DNA of 64,000 nt from the NCBI GenBank assembly GCA_963812915.1, contig CAWEXB010000006.1:132586-196585 (forward strand), written 5' to 3'. The notes under the pieces are model-generated. The model made no database searches and had not been told where the DNA came from. It saw only the letters and a list, made by a program, of their open reading frames with translations. Origin of the DNA: JACVRW01 sp963812915 (lineage in GTDB: Bacteria; Actinomycetota; Thermoleophilia; Solirubrobacterales; Thermoleophilaceae). A program made the position numbers and the translations under genes. Of this stretch, positions 52,126 to 60,890 are shown piece after piece (within the stretch, counting starts at the first letter, position 1; the number at the start of each line of letters is the position of its first letter).

Positions 52126-52554
52126 ATGGGCAAGGCAATCCCCACACAGCACCCCGCAGTCGTGCTCCGCTCCCACTACAAGCAGCTGCGCGCGCTGCTC
52201 GCCGTCGCGATGATCGCCGTCGTCGGCCTCACCGCCGCCGTCGTGATCCTCGCCAACGACAGCAACGAGGTCAGTAGCACGAGCTCCGCCAGGCCGATCG
52301 AGTCGATCAACTACGGCTCCGGCTACGTGAACCCGTCCACCGGGTACCCCTCGGCGACAATCCGACCTGACTCGCCCGGCACCCGCTACGACGGCGGGCC
52401 CGAGGAGGGCAGCGCCGACGTGTCCGCCTCCCAGCCACGGCTCACCCAGAGCCAGGCGTTCCCCGGACTCGCCCGGGAGGCCACCGCCGCGCAGGCCGAC
52501 GGCCACCGCTACGACGGCGGCCCCGAGGAAGGCAGCAGGGGCAGCGGCCACTAG
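52126..52554 (+). CDS. Small membrane-anchored protein with repeated RYDGGPEEGS motif
   Basis: A 142-residue protein. A cytoplasmic N-terminus is followed by one transmembrane segment (LLAVAMIAVVGLTAAVVIL), then a Ser/Thr/Pro-rich external tail in which RYDGGPEEGS occurs twice (near residues 88 and 128). Unknown family. ACAGGAGGC precedes the ATG. It sits between the divergent SARP regulator and a strong hairpin, so it is a monocistronic, well-terminated gene. Confidence 0.7.
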   Translation: MGKAIPTQHPAVVLRSHYKQLRALLAVAMIAVVGLTAAVVILANDSNEVSSTSSARPIESINYGSGYVNPSTGYPSATIRPDSPGTRYDGGPEEGSADVSASQPRLTQSQAFPGLAREATAAQADGHRYDGGPEEGSRGSGH

Positions 52555-52576
52555 CCCCCACCCCGACAGACAGCCA

Positions 52577-52608
52577 CGAACGGGCCCCCGGTCGCGAGGG
52601 CCCGTTCG
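52577..52608 (+). terminator. Strong hairpin terminator
   Basis: CGAACGGGCCC (52577-52587) pairs perfectly with GGGCCCGTTCG (52598-52608) around a ten-base loop, 22 bases past the stop of the small membrane protein. The following sequence is GT-rich rather than a T-run. Confidence 0.75.
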
Positions 52609-52617
52609 CCGTGTGTT

Positions 52618-52990
52618 GAGATCCCGCAGGTCCGCGAGGCGGCCGACCCATTCGTCTCCAAGCTGTTCCCGCGTGGCACCAAGCTGCTGCGCACCGAGCC
52701 GCCCAGGGCGATGGTGATCGGCGCGTTCGTCCGTGGGCTGTCGATGCGCGACGTCGAGTCGTTGTACGAGAGGGCCGGGCTGGGGAGGCTGTCGAAGTCG
52801 ACCGCTCAGCGGATCTGCACCGAGCTCAGGGAGCGCTTCGAGCGGTTCAAGCGTCGCGACCTTTACGACGTCAAGCTGGCGGCGCTGTTCCTCGACGCGG
52901 TTTTCCTCCCCGTCCGGCCTGACGGGCCCAAGTAGGGTGTGTTGGTCGCCTGGGGCTTCACCGAGCAGGGCCACCCCCGGGTGCGGTGAG
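52618..52990 (+). mobile_element. IS256/Mutator-family transposase remnant
   Basis: About 105 codons match the N-terminal third of IS256-type transposases (LFPRGTKLLRTEPPRAMV, GLSMRDVESLYERAG, KSTAQRICTELRERF, LAALFLDAVFLPVR with the first catalytic Asp). A TAG stop interrupts it at 52933-52935. The same frame continues GVLVAWGFTEQGHPRV, then ends in more stops. The rest of the transposase and any terminal inverted repeats are absent. Confidence 0.8.
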
Positions 52991-53113
52991 GCGGCTCAGT
53001 AGGCGCGCGATGTGAGGGGCGTGGCTCGATGCCCAAATCTGGCGCTTCTCTGGTGTGAGCAGACGCAAGGGGTCCGAGCCGCCGAGACCGTCACAGCAGT
53101 TTGAGTCTGGCGG

Positions 53114-54067
53114 TCAGGCGAGGTTGCGCCGGGCGTAGGGCTCGAGGCCCTCGATCGCGCGCGCGATGGCCCAGTTGTGATTCCAGCGGAGGAGTGGGCG
53201 TAGGACCGGCGTGAGGACGCGGAGCAGGCGGCGGTCGGCCATCACCTGCCAGTCGAAGCGCACCCGCGTGCCGCGCGGGGTCGGCGTCAGCGTCCAGGTG
53301 CCCCTGCCGCGCAGGTCGCCGTCCACGTCGGCGGTGATGGTGCGCGGCGGGTCGAGCGCCACGATCACGGAGCGCGTGTGCAGGTGGTAGGGGAGCCGGC
53401 CCTTGAAGTGCTGTCGCGACTCCTTGCCCACCTCCGGCGGCCCGTCGGACTCCACCTCTAGGTAGACCGGGCGCCACCACTGGGGGTAGCTGCGGGCGTC
53501 GGCGATGGCGTCGAAGACCGCCTCGGGCGGGGCCGCGACCTCCCATTGGTCAATGAAGACGTAGGGGCGCAGCGGCCGGGCCAGGGCGATCACGAGCCCG
53601 GCGAGCACGCGCTGAACGGGGACCGGTGGCCTGCTCGCGTGGCCGGTGTCGGCGAAGTCGCGCACCAGCCGCGCCCCCGCCAGCGGGCGGGGGAAGCCGA
53701 AGCGGTTGATCTGGCCCTCGCGGCAGAGGCCGGCGAGGCGCTCGAGGAAGTCCTGGGTGCGACCGGCGGGGCGCACCCGGACGCGGACTCGTCCCGGGCC
53801 CTGGCCCGCCGGGAGCTGGCTGTGCCGAGTGCCGGCCGGCACCTCCTTCGACTGGCCCTCGGTCAGCAGGTGCTCGTGGCCGTCGATGCGGAGCCTCATC
53901 GCCCCGGAAATCACCTCGAGGCTCTCCACCTGCGACGTGTGGACGTGACCCTGCGCGAGCAGACCGCGGGCCCGTCCGATCACATCGAACTCCAGCAGCT
54001 CGCCGCCGCTCTCTTGGGCGGTGCGCAGCAGCTCCACGCGCACCCCGAGTGGATCCATGTTCAGCAT
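53114..54067 (-). CDS. Cupin domain fused to SRPBCC (polyketide cyclase-like) domain
   Basis: A 317-residue fusion. Residues about 10-110 form a cupin barrel (GHVHTSQVESLEVISGAMRL, EVPAGTRHSQLPAG). Residues about 165-315 form a START/SRPBCC ligand-binding domain (DQWEVAAPPEAVFDAIADARSYPQWW, RGTWTLTPTPRGTRVRFDW). The SRPBCC half binds hydrophobic ligands in relatives. The start is ambiguous: ATG 54067, ATG 54058 and TTG 54073 are all close. No operon partner. Confidence 0.78.
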   Translation of the reverse strand: MLNMDPLGVRVELLRTAQESGGELLEFDVIGRARGLLAQGHVHTSQVESLEVISGAMRLRIDGHEHLLTEGQSKEVPAGTRHSQLPAGQGPGRVRVRVRPAGRTQDFLERLAGLCREGQINRFGFPRPLAGARLVRDFADTGHASRPPVPVQRVLAGLVIALARPLRPYVFIDQWEVAAPPEAVFDAIADARSYPQWWRPVYLEVESDGPPEVGKESRQHFKGRLPYHLHTRSVIVALDPPRTITADVDGDLRGRGTWTLTPTPRGTRVRFDWQVMADRRLLRVLTPVLRPLLRWNHNWAIARAIEGLEPYARRNLA

Positions 54068-54912
54068 GCCCAACAGTTTCGCCGCCGCGCCGCACTCAGA
54101 TCAACGGTCGGCGGCGGCCGGGCTTGGATCCGGGGCCGCGGGCACTTCGTGACACCTGCGCACGCCGTTGCTGCCCGCGTTCGACCTGAGCAAATGTGGC
54201 GGACGTGTTCCCGCGTCGCGGCCGTGCCGACACGGTCGTCCAGTGGGGAGCGGGCCGGGTCGATCAGCTCGTCGAGCAGGGCGGCCCGTGCTGCCCACCA
54301 CTGGTCGTCGGTGAGACCGTTCGGCGCATCCAGCAGCTTCGCGAGCTCCTGGCCCAGCTGCTCTCGAACGTCACCGGCCACGAGGCGAGCGCAGGCGAGC
54401 GCCTAGCGGAGGATGCCTCCGCGAGTTAGACGACACGCTCGACCGGGACGGCGAACAGGGCGCACACCGGGAGTGCTCCTTGTCGACGATGCGAGAGCGA
54501 CGCGGGAGCCGATCGCGCGCCCGCGGACGCCTCCTCATCGTTTCCGTCGCGACCGTCGGCGGGAGATCGAGGAACCCGTCCACCGAGCAGCAGTCGCGGC
54601 GAGCGACCGAGCCAGGGGCTGCCGCGATTCGCGCGCTCCTTCGACGAGCGACGGTCTCACCGACCAGTACAGGTTCCTTGAACCATGACGACCGGCCCTT
54701 GGTCTGCGGGCCTCCTACCGACGCCCGAATCGGCGCGGCGGGCGTCGCGAAACTGAAGGATGAACGTTGTCCGTGAGCCTGAAGACGGTCCCGGGTTCGC
54801 CGGGCTCGGACGCTCGAAGCTGGGCCCGGGCTCGCGCGGGCTGATCGACGCCCCGTACGGCGGGTCGTCGCCTTTCCCGTTCGGCGCTGGCAGTGCTGCT
54901 CGTCGACGAACT
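54068..54912. other. Intergenic region without a convincing gene
   Basis: A minus-strand frame from about 54381 begins with a plausible helical stretch (REQLGQELAKLLDAP, DDQWWAARAALLDELI) but degenerates into Arg/Pro-rich sequence, so it may be a remnant of a small gene. The rest shows nothing recognisable. Confidence 0.4.
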
Positions 54913-55290
54913 CTAAAGCGAGGCATCGCTTCTGCCCGTCCACAACAGGACGCCGGCGCCGAACACGATCTGGGCGAGCGCATGGCGGGCCAGCGCCGCC
55001 CGCAGGCCGCGGGGCAGTCGGGCGCCCGGGTGGCGGTCGCGGCCTGGCACCGCCAGCTGCATCACGACCAAGCCGGAAAGCAGCGGCCGCAAGACCGAGT
55101 AGATCTCGACCCAGGCCGGCCCGCAGAGGCCGTGAAAGCGGTCGAGGTGCTGTTCGAGCGTGGCGGCCAGCAGCATCGTTCGACCGCGATCGTGGGGACG
55201 ATCACGCGCGCCCGGGCCCAGTCGCGCCGCCGCGCCGACCACAGCACGACCGCCGAGGCCGACCAGAAACCGCCACCGACGAATCGAAGT
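54913..55290 (-). pseudogene. Degenerate membrane-protein 3' fragment
   Basis: The minus strand encodes, across two frames, WSARRRDWARARVIVPTIAV, then LAATLEQHLDRFHGLCGPAWV and hydrophobic spans (LLSGLVVMQLAV, LAQIVFGAGVLLW). The HLDRFH segment recalls the C-terminal half of multi-pass actinobacterial membrane proteins. A frame change near 55190 and the missing N-terminus indicate decay. Confidence 0.4.
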
Positions 55291-55291
55291 C

Positions 55292-56494
55292 CTAGGCGGC
55301 GATTCCTTCCAGCAACTGCACCGACTCGTCGACCGGCGGGAGGGTGCTCATGGCATCGGCGATGCGACCGGCCTCGCGTCGATGAGTGGGATCGTCGACG
55401 ACCGAGCTGACCGCGCCGGCGAGCTCACGTATCGTCTCGGCTCCGGGCAGATCAAGGACGTTGCGGGTGCTTCGGTCGTCCGCAATTGTGATGCCGGCAC
55501 CCGCGCGGGCAACGGCCTCACCGTTCGCCCATTGATCGCTGCTGAAAAGCGGAAGGATGACGAGCGGCGTGCCGTGGGCAAGCGCGCCGAGCGTGCTACC
55601 GAAGCCGCCGTGGCAGACGATCACGTCCGCGCGTCGTGCCACGTCGTCATGGGCAACCCAGGTCTCGACGCGGACGTTGGACGGAACCTTCCCGATTTGC
55701 TCGACCTTGCGAGCGGCGTCGCCGACCGTCACCAGTACCCGGACCGAGAGCGGCGCGAGCGCCTCGATCGCCAATCGGTACAGCGCCGGGTAATAGGGCA
55801 GATGCTCGCCAGCGGCGACCGAGCCGAAGGTCAGGTAGACAAGGGGATCCTCGTTGCCCCGCCACCAGTCCGGCAGCTCCTCAGCGCCGGCACCCACTTC
55901 GAAGCGAAAGCGGCTTGTGCGCGCCGGCACCGTTACGGCCGGATCTTCTAACTCCTGCGGAATCGTCGTCAGAAACGGCGCGGCGGCGAGCCGCTCGCCG
56001 CCGGGGTCGGACGGCAAGCCCAGTTCCGCGCGAGCCTTGTCGACCGCTGGCGCGGCCAGCTTGATCGACAACTCCTCCATCTCCGCGAGCCCAAGCCCGA
56101 CGCGGACGATCGGAATCCCATAGAGCTCCGCGATGAGCGTCGAGCCGAACTCCCAGCTCTCACGCACGATGACGTCGGGGCGCCGGCTCTCGACGACCCC
56201 ACGCAGGGCGGGAAGCTCGGCTCGGAGATCGAGCCCCGCGAAGAACTCGCTGATCATCACCCCGTTGGCGGTATCGATGTCCAACTCTGCGAACTGCCCC
56301 ATCAAGGGCATCCAATCGTCGCGGGAGGGCTCGTCGACCGGCGAGAACGGAAGCCCGGCACGCGTGATGTTCGCGGCAAACTGACGCTGTGCCGCAACGA
56401 GGACATCGTGTCCGGCACGAAGGCAAGCGTGCGCGAAAGGAGCCAGGGGTCCGACGTGGCCGGAACTCCCGCGAGTGGTGAAGAGGACGCGCAT
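55292..56494 (-). CDS. GT1-family glycosyltransferase (MGT/UGT-like)
   Basis: A 400-residue GT-B enzyme. N-terminal acceptor domain: VLFTTRGSSGHVGPLAPFAHACLRAGHDV. C-terminal nucleotide-sugar domain: PLVYLTFGSVA, VETWVAHDDVARRADVIVCHGGFGSTLGALAHGTPLVILPLFSSDQ, which corresponds to the UGT signature with the donor-binding His and the D/E-Q pair. Glycosylates a hydrophobic small molecule, natural product or xenobiotic. Immediately upstream of a decayed membrane-protein fragment; otherwise independent. Confidence 0.9.
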   Translation of the reverse strand: MRVLFTTRGSSGHVGPLAPFAHACLRAGHDVLVAAQRQFAANITRAGLPFSPVDEPSRDDWMPLMGQFAELDIDTANGVMISEFFAGLDLRAELPALRGVVESRRPDVIVRESWEFGSTLIAELYGIPIVRVGLGLAEMEELSIKLAAPAVDKARAELGLPSDPGGERLAAAPFLTTIPQELEDPAVTVPARTSRFRFEVGAGAEELPDWWRGNEDPLVYLTFGSVAAGEHLPYYPALYRLAIEALAPLSVRVLVTVGDAARKVEQIGKVPSNVRVETWVAHDDVARRADVIVCHGGFGSTLGALAHGTPLVILPLFSSDQWANGEAVARAGAGITIADDRSTRNVLDLPGAETIRELAGAVSSVVDDPTHRREAGRIADAMSTLPPVDESVQLLEGIAA

Positions 56495-56643
56495 GCCGTT
56501 CGACGCGAGTCGGTAAGCGCCACCGTAGTTCAGCCCGGGGCGCCCGGCAACCCTCCCGCCTTTGAGCCTGTTCGCCGGTCAAGCAGTTTTCGCCCGGACG
56601 ACCTTCTGAAAGACCCTTTGGGCCGGTCGGCCCGGCGCGGGCG

Positions 56644-58065
56644 TCAGCCGGGCTGAATGTTCTTGTTGTGGTGGAAGGCGTTGCCAGGGTCGTACTTGGC
56701 CTTGACTTCGGCGAGTCGCCGGTAGATCTGATCGCCGTAGGCCTCTCGAACCCGGCTGGAGTCGTCGTCGGAATCAAGGAAGTTGACGTAGACCCCGGCG
56801 CGGTGCGGTTGGAGGGCTCGGAGGAACCGCCGCGCCCAAACGGTCTCGGCCGCGGCGTGCTCGCCGGACTCGTCAGGGAGCCACACGGCGTCGATGCTCA
56901 TGGTGTGGGCCACGTCGCGACCGGCGTAGGCGGTGGCGTCGCGGGGGACTCGGGCGACGGCGCCACCCATGTGGAACATCGCCGCGTACGACCGGGGCGA
57001 GCTGGCGGCGTACGCGTGATCGGCGATGACGGCGATGGCGTCGTCGGAGAGGGGGGCGAGGTTCGTCGCCTTCCAGTAGTAGTGCCACCCGTGGGGCACG
57101 GTGTCGTCGATGCCACCCTGGAAGGCGACGTACGGCGAGGGTGCGACCAGGTCAACGAGCGGCGTCCCGAACCGGCGGAGGGCCCGCACCGCACGCTCGC
57201 CGTCTTCGACGGCGCCGGCGTAGCAGCAGGCGACAGCGATGGCCGGCCGCCAGTGCAGGTCCTCGGGGATGACCGGCAGTGGGGGGACGGTGCCGAGCCT
57301 GACGACGCTGCCGAGCTCGTCGGGCGCTTCGGCGGCGAAGTCCCGGTAGAAGCGCAGCACATCGGTTGTGTCGTCGGCCGCCCAGAAGACGGGCCCCGCC
57401 ATCACGGTCGGGCCGACCGGGTGGAGAGAGAACCGGAACGAGGTGACGACGCCGAAGTTGCCGCCGCCGCCTCGCAGCGCCCAGAACAGATCGGGGTGTT
57501 CGTCGGCGGACGCCCGGACGATGCTCCCCTCGGCGGTGACCACCTCGGCGGCAAGCAGGTTGTCGACGGTGAGCCCGTGTTTGCGCATGAGGAAGCCGAT
57601 GCCGCCGCCGAGCGTGAGCCCGGCGACGCCGGTGTGGCTCACGATGCCGCCGGTGGTGGCCAGACCGTGGGCCTGCGTCTCGTGGTCGACGTCGCCCCAC
57701 AGAGCTCCACCCTGCACCCAGGCCGTGCGACCGGCGGGGTCGACCCACACGGCCCGCATCGCCGAGAGGTCGATGACGACCCCGTCGTCGCACACCGCGG
57801 TGCCGGCCACGTTGTGGCCCCCGCCCCGTACGGCGATCTCCAGGTCGTGGTCGCGCGCGAAGCGCACCGCTGCGACCACATCGGCCACGCCCGTGCAGCG
57901 GGCGATGCAGGCCGGACGGCGGTCGACCGCGCCATTCCAGATCCTGCGGGCAGTGTCGTAGCCGGGGCTGGTCGGCAGCAACAGCTCTCCGCGGAACGAT
58001 CCGCCGAGCTCGTCGAGCACGGTCGTCTCCAGGGGCCGTGCCTGGGGCGTCTGGATAGCGGTCAT
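56644..58065 (-). CDS. FAD-linked oxidase (berberine-bridge-enzyme-like)
   Basis: A 473-residue PCMH-type flavoenzyme. The FAD-binding core is AVRGGGHNVAGTAVCDDGVVIDLSAM; GGIVSHTGVAGLTLGGGIGFLMRKHGLTVDN and WALRGGGGNFGVVTSF continue the domain. The C-terminal BBE motif is near YGDQIYRRLAEVKAKYDPGNAFHHNKNI. The His of GGGHN is the usual 8alpha-linkage site; a second Cys link is not evident. Oxidises alcohols, sugars or alkaloid-like substrates with O2. GGGAGGACGAG precedes the ATG. Divergent from an HxlR regulator across a palindromic operator. Confidence 0.92.
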   Translation of the reverse strand: MTAIQTPQARPLETTVLDELGGSFRGELLLPTSPGYDTARRIWNGAVDRRPACIARCTGVADVVAAVRFARDHDLEIAVRGGGHNVAGTAVCDDGVVIDLSAMRAVWVDPAGRTAWVQGGALWGDVDHETQAHGLATTGGIVSHTGVAGLTLGGGIGFLMRKHGLTVDNLLAAEVVTAEGSIVRASADEHPDLFWALRGGGGNFGVVTSFRFSLHPVGPTVMAGPVFWAADDTTDVLRFYRDFAAEAPDELGSVVRLGTVPPLPVIPEDLHWRPAIAVACCYAGAVEDGERAVRALRRFGTPLVDLVAPSPYVAFQGGIDDTVPHGWHYYWKATNLAPLSDDAIAVIADHAYAASSPRSYAAMFHMGGAVARVPRDATAYAGRDVAHTMSIDAVWLPDESGEHAAAETVWARRFLRALQPHRAGVYVNFLDSDDDSSRVREAYGDQIYRRLAEVKAKYDPGNAFHHNKNIQPG

Positions 58066-58148
58066 CTCGTCCTCCCAGGTGTGCTCGGCGTCCGGGTAGC
58101 CATGGGAGCAACGTAGGCTCGCCGGTCCCGGCTGGCTAGTTCTACTTT

Positions 58149-58164
58149 CGAACCAACCGGTTCG
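58149..58164. promoter_or_regulatory. Palindromic operator between FAD oxidase and HxlR genes
   Basis: CGAACC-AACC-GGTTCG is a perfect six-base inverted repeat around a four-base centre, with an inner AACCGGTT palindrome. It lies in the 142-base divergent gap, 44 bases before the HxlR start. Likely site of the HxlR dimer, controlling both genes. Confidence 0.7.
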
Positions 58165-58207
58165 AGTAACAGACCTGTGCCCGATTCGGGGCTAGCATGG
58201 TGGCGCG

Positions 58208-59017
58208 ATGCGCAGCTACGCGCAGTACTGTCCCGTCGCCAAGGCCACCGAGATCCTCGGCGACCGTTGGACGCTTCTGATCGTGCGCGAGATGCTGGGC
58301 GGCGCGAGCGGCTTCAACGAGCTGCAACGCGGCCTCCCGGGGATCTCGCGCTCGGTCCTCACCGACCGCATGCGCGCGCTCGAGCGGGCCGAGGTCATCG
58401 AGCGCAGGACGGGCCCCAAGGGCCGCACCCTCGAATATCGCCTCACGCCCGGCGGCCGTGACCTCCAGCCGGTCGTGCAGGCGATCGGCGAGTGGGGGGC
58501 GACTTGGTCGTTCACCGAGCCGCGCCCCGAGGAACTCGATCCCGACCTGTTGATCGTCTGGATGGCCCGCCACGTCGATCTCCAGCGGCTCCCACCCAAC
58601 CGAACCGTGGTTCAGTTCGACTTTCGCGGCCCCAAGCGGCGTTACTGGATGGTCCTCGAGCCCGCCGAGGTCTCAGTCTGCCTCCAGCATCCCGGTTTCG
58701 ACGTGGACCTCGAGGTCATCGTCGACACCACGACGCTCTACCGCGTCTACCTGGGACGGGCCGAGCTGGGCGGCGCGATTCGAGCCGGCCAGCTGACGAT
58801 GACCGGCCCGCGGAAGCTGCAACGCGGATTCGGCCACTGGTTCACCTGGAGCGCATTCGCCCCAGCCAGCCGCTCGGCGCAGAAGCGCCGCACAGGCGCC
58901 TCACGCCTTGCCAGCCCCCATCGCGTACGGATCGCCCAAGACGGCGATCCGGGCGCTGCACCACAGTGGCCGCAACCGCCACGCCTGCATCCGCCTGCAA
59001 GCGGACATCTCGGCTGA
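58208..59017 (+). CDS. HxlR-family transcriptional regulator with C-terminal SCP2-like domain
   Basis: A 269-residue regulator. Residues 1-100 are the HxlR winged helix (CPVAKATEILGDRWTLLIVREML, GFNELQRGLPGISRSVLTDRMRALE). Residues about 115-210 read VVQFDFRGPKRRYWMVLEP, then LGGAIRAGQLTMTGPRKL, an SCP2/sterol-carrier-like fold seen in some actinobacterial HxlR proteins. The last 45 residues, after FTWSAF, are Arg/Pro-rich and may reflect a shifted 3' end. Divergent from the FAD oxidase it presumably controls. Confidence 0.88.
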   Translation: MRSYAQYCPVAKATEILGDRWTLLIVREMLGGASGFNELQRGLPGISRSVLTDRMRALERAEVIERRTGPKGRTLEYRLTPGGRDLQPVVQAIGEWGATWSFTEPRPEELDPDLLIVWMARHVDLQRLPPNRTVVQFDFRGPKRRYWMVLEPAEVSVCLQHPGFDVDLEVIVDTTTLYRVYLGRAELGGAIRAGQLTMTGPRKLQRGFGHWFTWSAFAPASRSAQKRRTGASRLASPHRVRIAQDGDPGAAPQWPQPPRLHPPASGHLG

Positions 59018-59433
59018 CCGCCGCTTGCTTCTGGCCTACGCGGCCGCACCGGTGAGGATGACGGCGACGCGCCTCACGTTCCGCGGGCGGGCCTTCCGTC
59101 GGGCGCGTCCCGAGCCGATGCGCCCGAAGCGCATCCTGCAGGCCAGAAGTCGCTCGGCCTGGAGCCCGGCGAGCGCTCCCGGGGGCGCCAGCCCCTCGGA
59201 CGTGATGGGGCCGCCCCGGTTGGCCTCCGCGGGCGTTGCGGGCGCGAGCCTGTCCCCGTAGGGTCGCTGCGAGGAGCTGACGTGGTCTGCTCACGATTTG
59301 ACGCCGGTGTGGACGCGCGAGTACGCGAGCGCGCGCAGAGGCAAGGCGATCTGCGCGACCGCGGCGTACAGAGCCATATCCACGCGCTCGGTCTCGCTGA
59401 GTCAATGGCGCGCGTTCACAGGCGGCAGATCCT
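59018..59433. other. Intergenic, no gene seen
   Basis: Frames on both strands are low-complexity Arg/Ala/Pro sequence. Presumably it contains the promoter of the lipid-kinase gene. No hairpin or repeat stood out. Confidence 0.5.
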
Positions 59434-60717
59434 GTGACGCGCAGGCGCCTCCTCGCGGTTGCCGCCGTCGTGCTCGTGTCGCTCGCCGTCCTTCTCGCGC
59501 TGGGCTACGTCGCGGATGACCCGCAACAGGCATTCGGGCTGCTGTTGACGCTGTCGCTCGGCGTGGTTGCGGCGGGCTACGGCCTGGTGCGCCGCGGTGT
59601 GGTCCGGGTGATCGCTCTCGTTCTCGCCGGATTACTGTTCCTCGGGGCTCTGGAGCAGCTCGCCGACAGCCGGCTCGCGGAGCGGCTTGTCCTCGCAGGG
59701 ACGCTGTGGCTCGGCGTCTGCGCAGCCCGCGCAGCGTTCCTGATCCACGTGCCCCTGCCGAAAGCTTTGAGGCCGCGACGACCGGTCTTGTTCCTCAACC
59801 CGCGCTCGGGCGGTGGCAAGGCCGAGCGGTTCAAGCTGGCCGACGAGGCGAGGAAGCGGGGAATCGAGCCGGTGGAGCTGCGGCGAAACGACGATCTCGC
59901 GACGCTGGTAAACGCCGCGGTGGATGAGGGGGCGGATGGGCTCGCAATGGCCGGAGGCGATGGATCCCAGGCCATCGTGGCAGCGATCGCGGCCGAGCGC
60001 GGGCTGCCGTACGCATGCATTCCCGCCGGGACGCGCAACCACTTCGCGCTCGATCTGGGCGTCGACCGCGATGACGTCGTCGGAGCGCTCGACGCGTTCG
60101 TGGACGGCGGCGAGCGCATCGTGGACCTGGCCGAGGTCAACGGCCGCGTATTCGTGAACAACGTCTCGCTAGGTCTGTACGGGACCGCCGTGCAGCGCGA
60201 CGGCTATCGAGCCGCCAAGCTACGCACGCTTCTCGACACCGTCCCCGACGTATTGGGGCCCGCGGGGCGCACGCCCCACCTCCGCTGGACCGAGCCCCAC
60301 GGTGAGTCGCGGAGCTCGGGCAGCATGCTGTTCGTCTCTAACAACCGCTACCGCCTTGGCCGCGTGTCGGGCTCGGGTACCCGCCCGCGGATGGACGACG
60401 GCCAGCTGAGGATCGCCGCCGTGGGGGCGCCCACACGCCGTGGCTGGGAGCGGCTGCTGCCTCGGCGGCCTTGGCGCGAGTGGTCGGCGCGCGACTTCGA
60501 GGTCCACTCCGCGGAGCAGGTGGCGGTGGGTATCGACGGCGAGGCTGCGATCCTGGCCGCGCCACTTCGGTTCCGGACGCTGCCCTCGGCGTTGCGCGTG
60601 CGCATCGCGCCGACACACCCCGGTGCGTCGCCGTCCGCAGCGATGCCCGACGGCACCTGGCAGTTCTTCCGAACGCTTCTCTCGATGGCAGCCGGACGCG
60701 CGGGGACCGACCCATAG
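59434..60717 (+). CDS. Membrane-anchored diacylglycerol/lipid kinase (DAGK catalytic domain)
   Basis: A 427-residue protein. Three N-terminal hydrophobic segments (residues about 7-105) anchor it. The kinase domain begins VLFLNPRSGGGKAERF, has the nucleotide motif GLAMAGGDGSQAIVAA and PYACIPAGTRNHFALDLGV, and ends with a beta-sandwich (FVNNVSLGLYG, GIDGEAAIL). This is the LCB5/YegS/DgkB fold, phosphorylating diacylglycerol or a related lipid at the inner membrane. The N-terminal membrane anchor is an addition to the usual soluble form. GTG start. Confidence 0.9.
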   Translation: MTRRRLLAVAAVVLVSLAVLLALGYVADDPQQAFGLLLTLSLGVVAAGYGLVRRGVVRVIALVLAGLLFLGALEQLADSRLAERLVLAGTLWLGVCAARAAFLIHVPLPKALRPRRPVLFLNPRSGGGKAERFKLADEARKRGIEPVELRRNDDLATLVNAAVDEGADGLAMAGGDGSQAIVAAIAAERGLPYACIPAGTRNHFALDLGVDRDDVVGALDAFVDGGERIVDLAEVNGRVFVNNVSLGLYGTAVQRDGYRAAKLRTLLDTVPDVLGPAGRTPHLRWTEPHGESRSSGSMLFVSNNRYRLGRVSGSGTRPRMDDGQLRIAAVGAPTRRGWERLLPRRPWREWSARDFEVHSAEQVAVGIDGEAAILAAPLRFRTLPSALRVRIAPTHPGASPSAAMPDGTWQFFRTLLSMAAGRAGTDP

Positions 60718-60890
60718 GACGCCGGGGCCCGCGCCTGGCGCGCCCCGTGAGCCTGTCGACGAGATCATTCTCCACCGAGTGAGCGAACGATGAGCATGAG
60801 TCTTGTTGAGTTCGCTGCCGCTACGCGCGACCAGCAACACTCTGTGAGAGGGTTGGTGGACAACGACGACTCATCGATCGAAGGAGTCGC

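Noticed and set aside
54061..54381. 106-codon minus-strand frame beginning with a helical stretch
   Set aside because: Only the first 45 residues look protein-like; the rest is Arg/Pro-rich and overlaps the start region of the cupin-SRPBCC gene. Described as non-coding or remnant instead.
56668..58116. 482-codon plus-strand frame antisense to the FAD oxidase
   Set aside because: Gly/Val/Asp-rich shadow. The minus strand contains the PCMH and BBE motifs.
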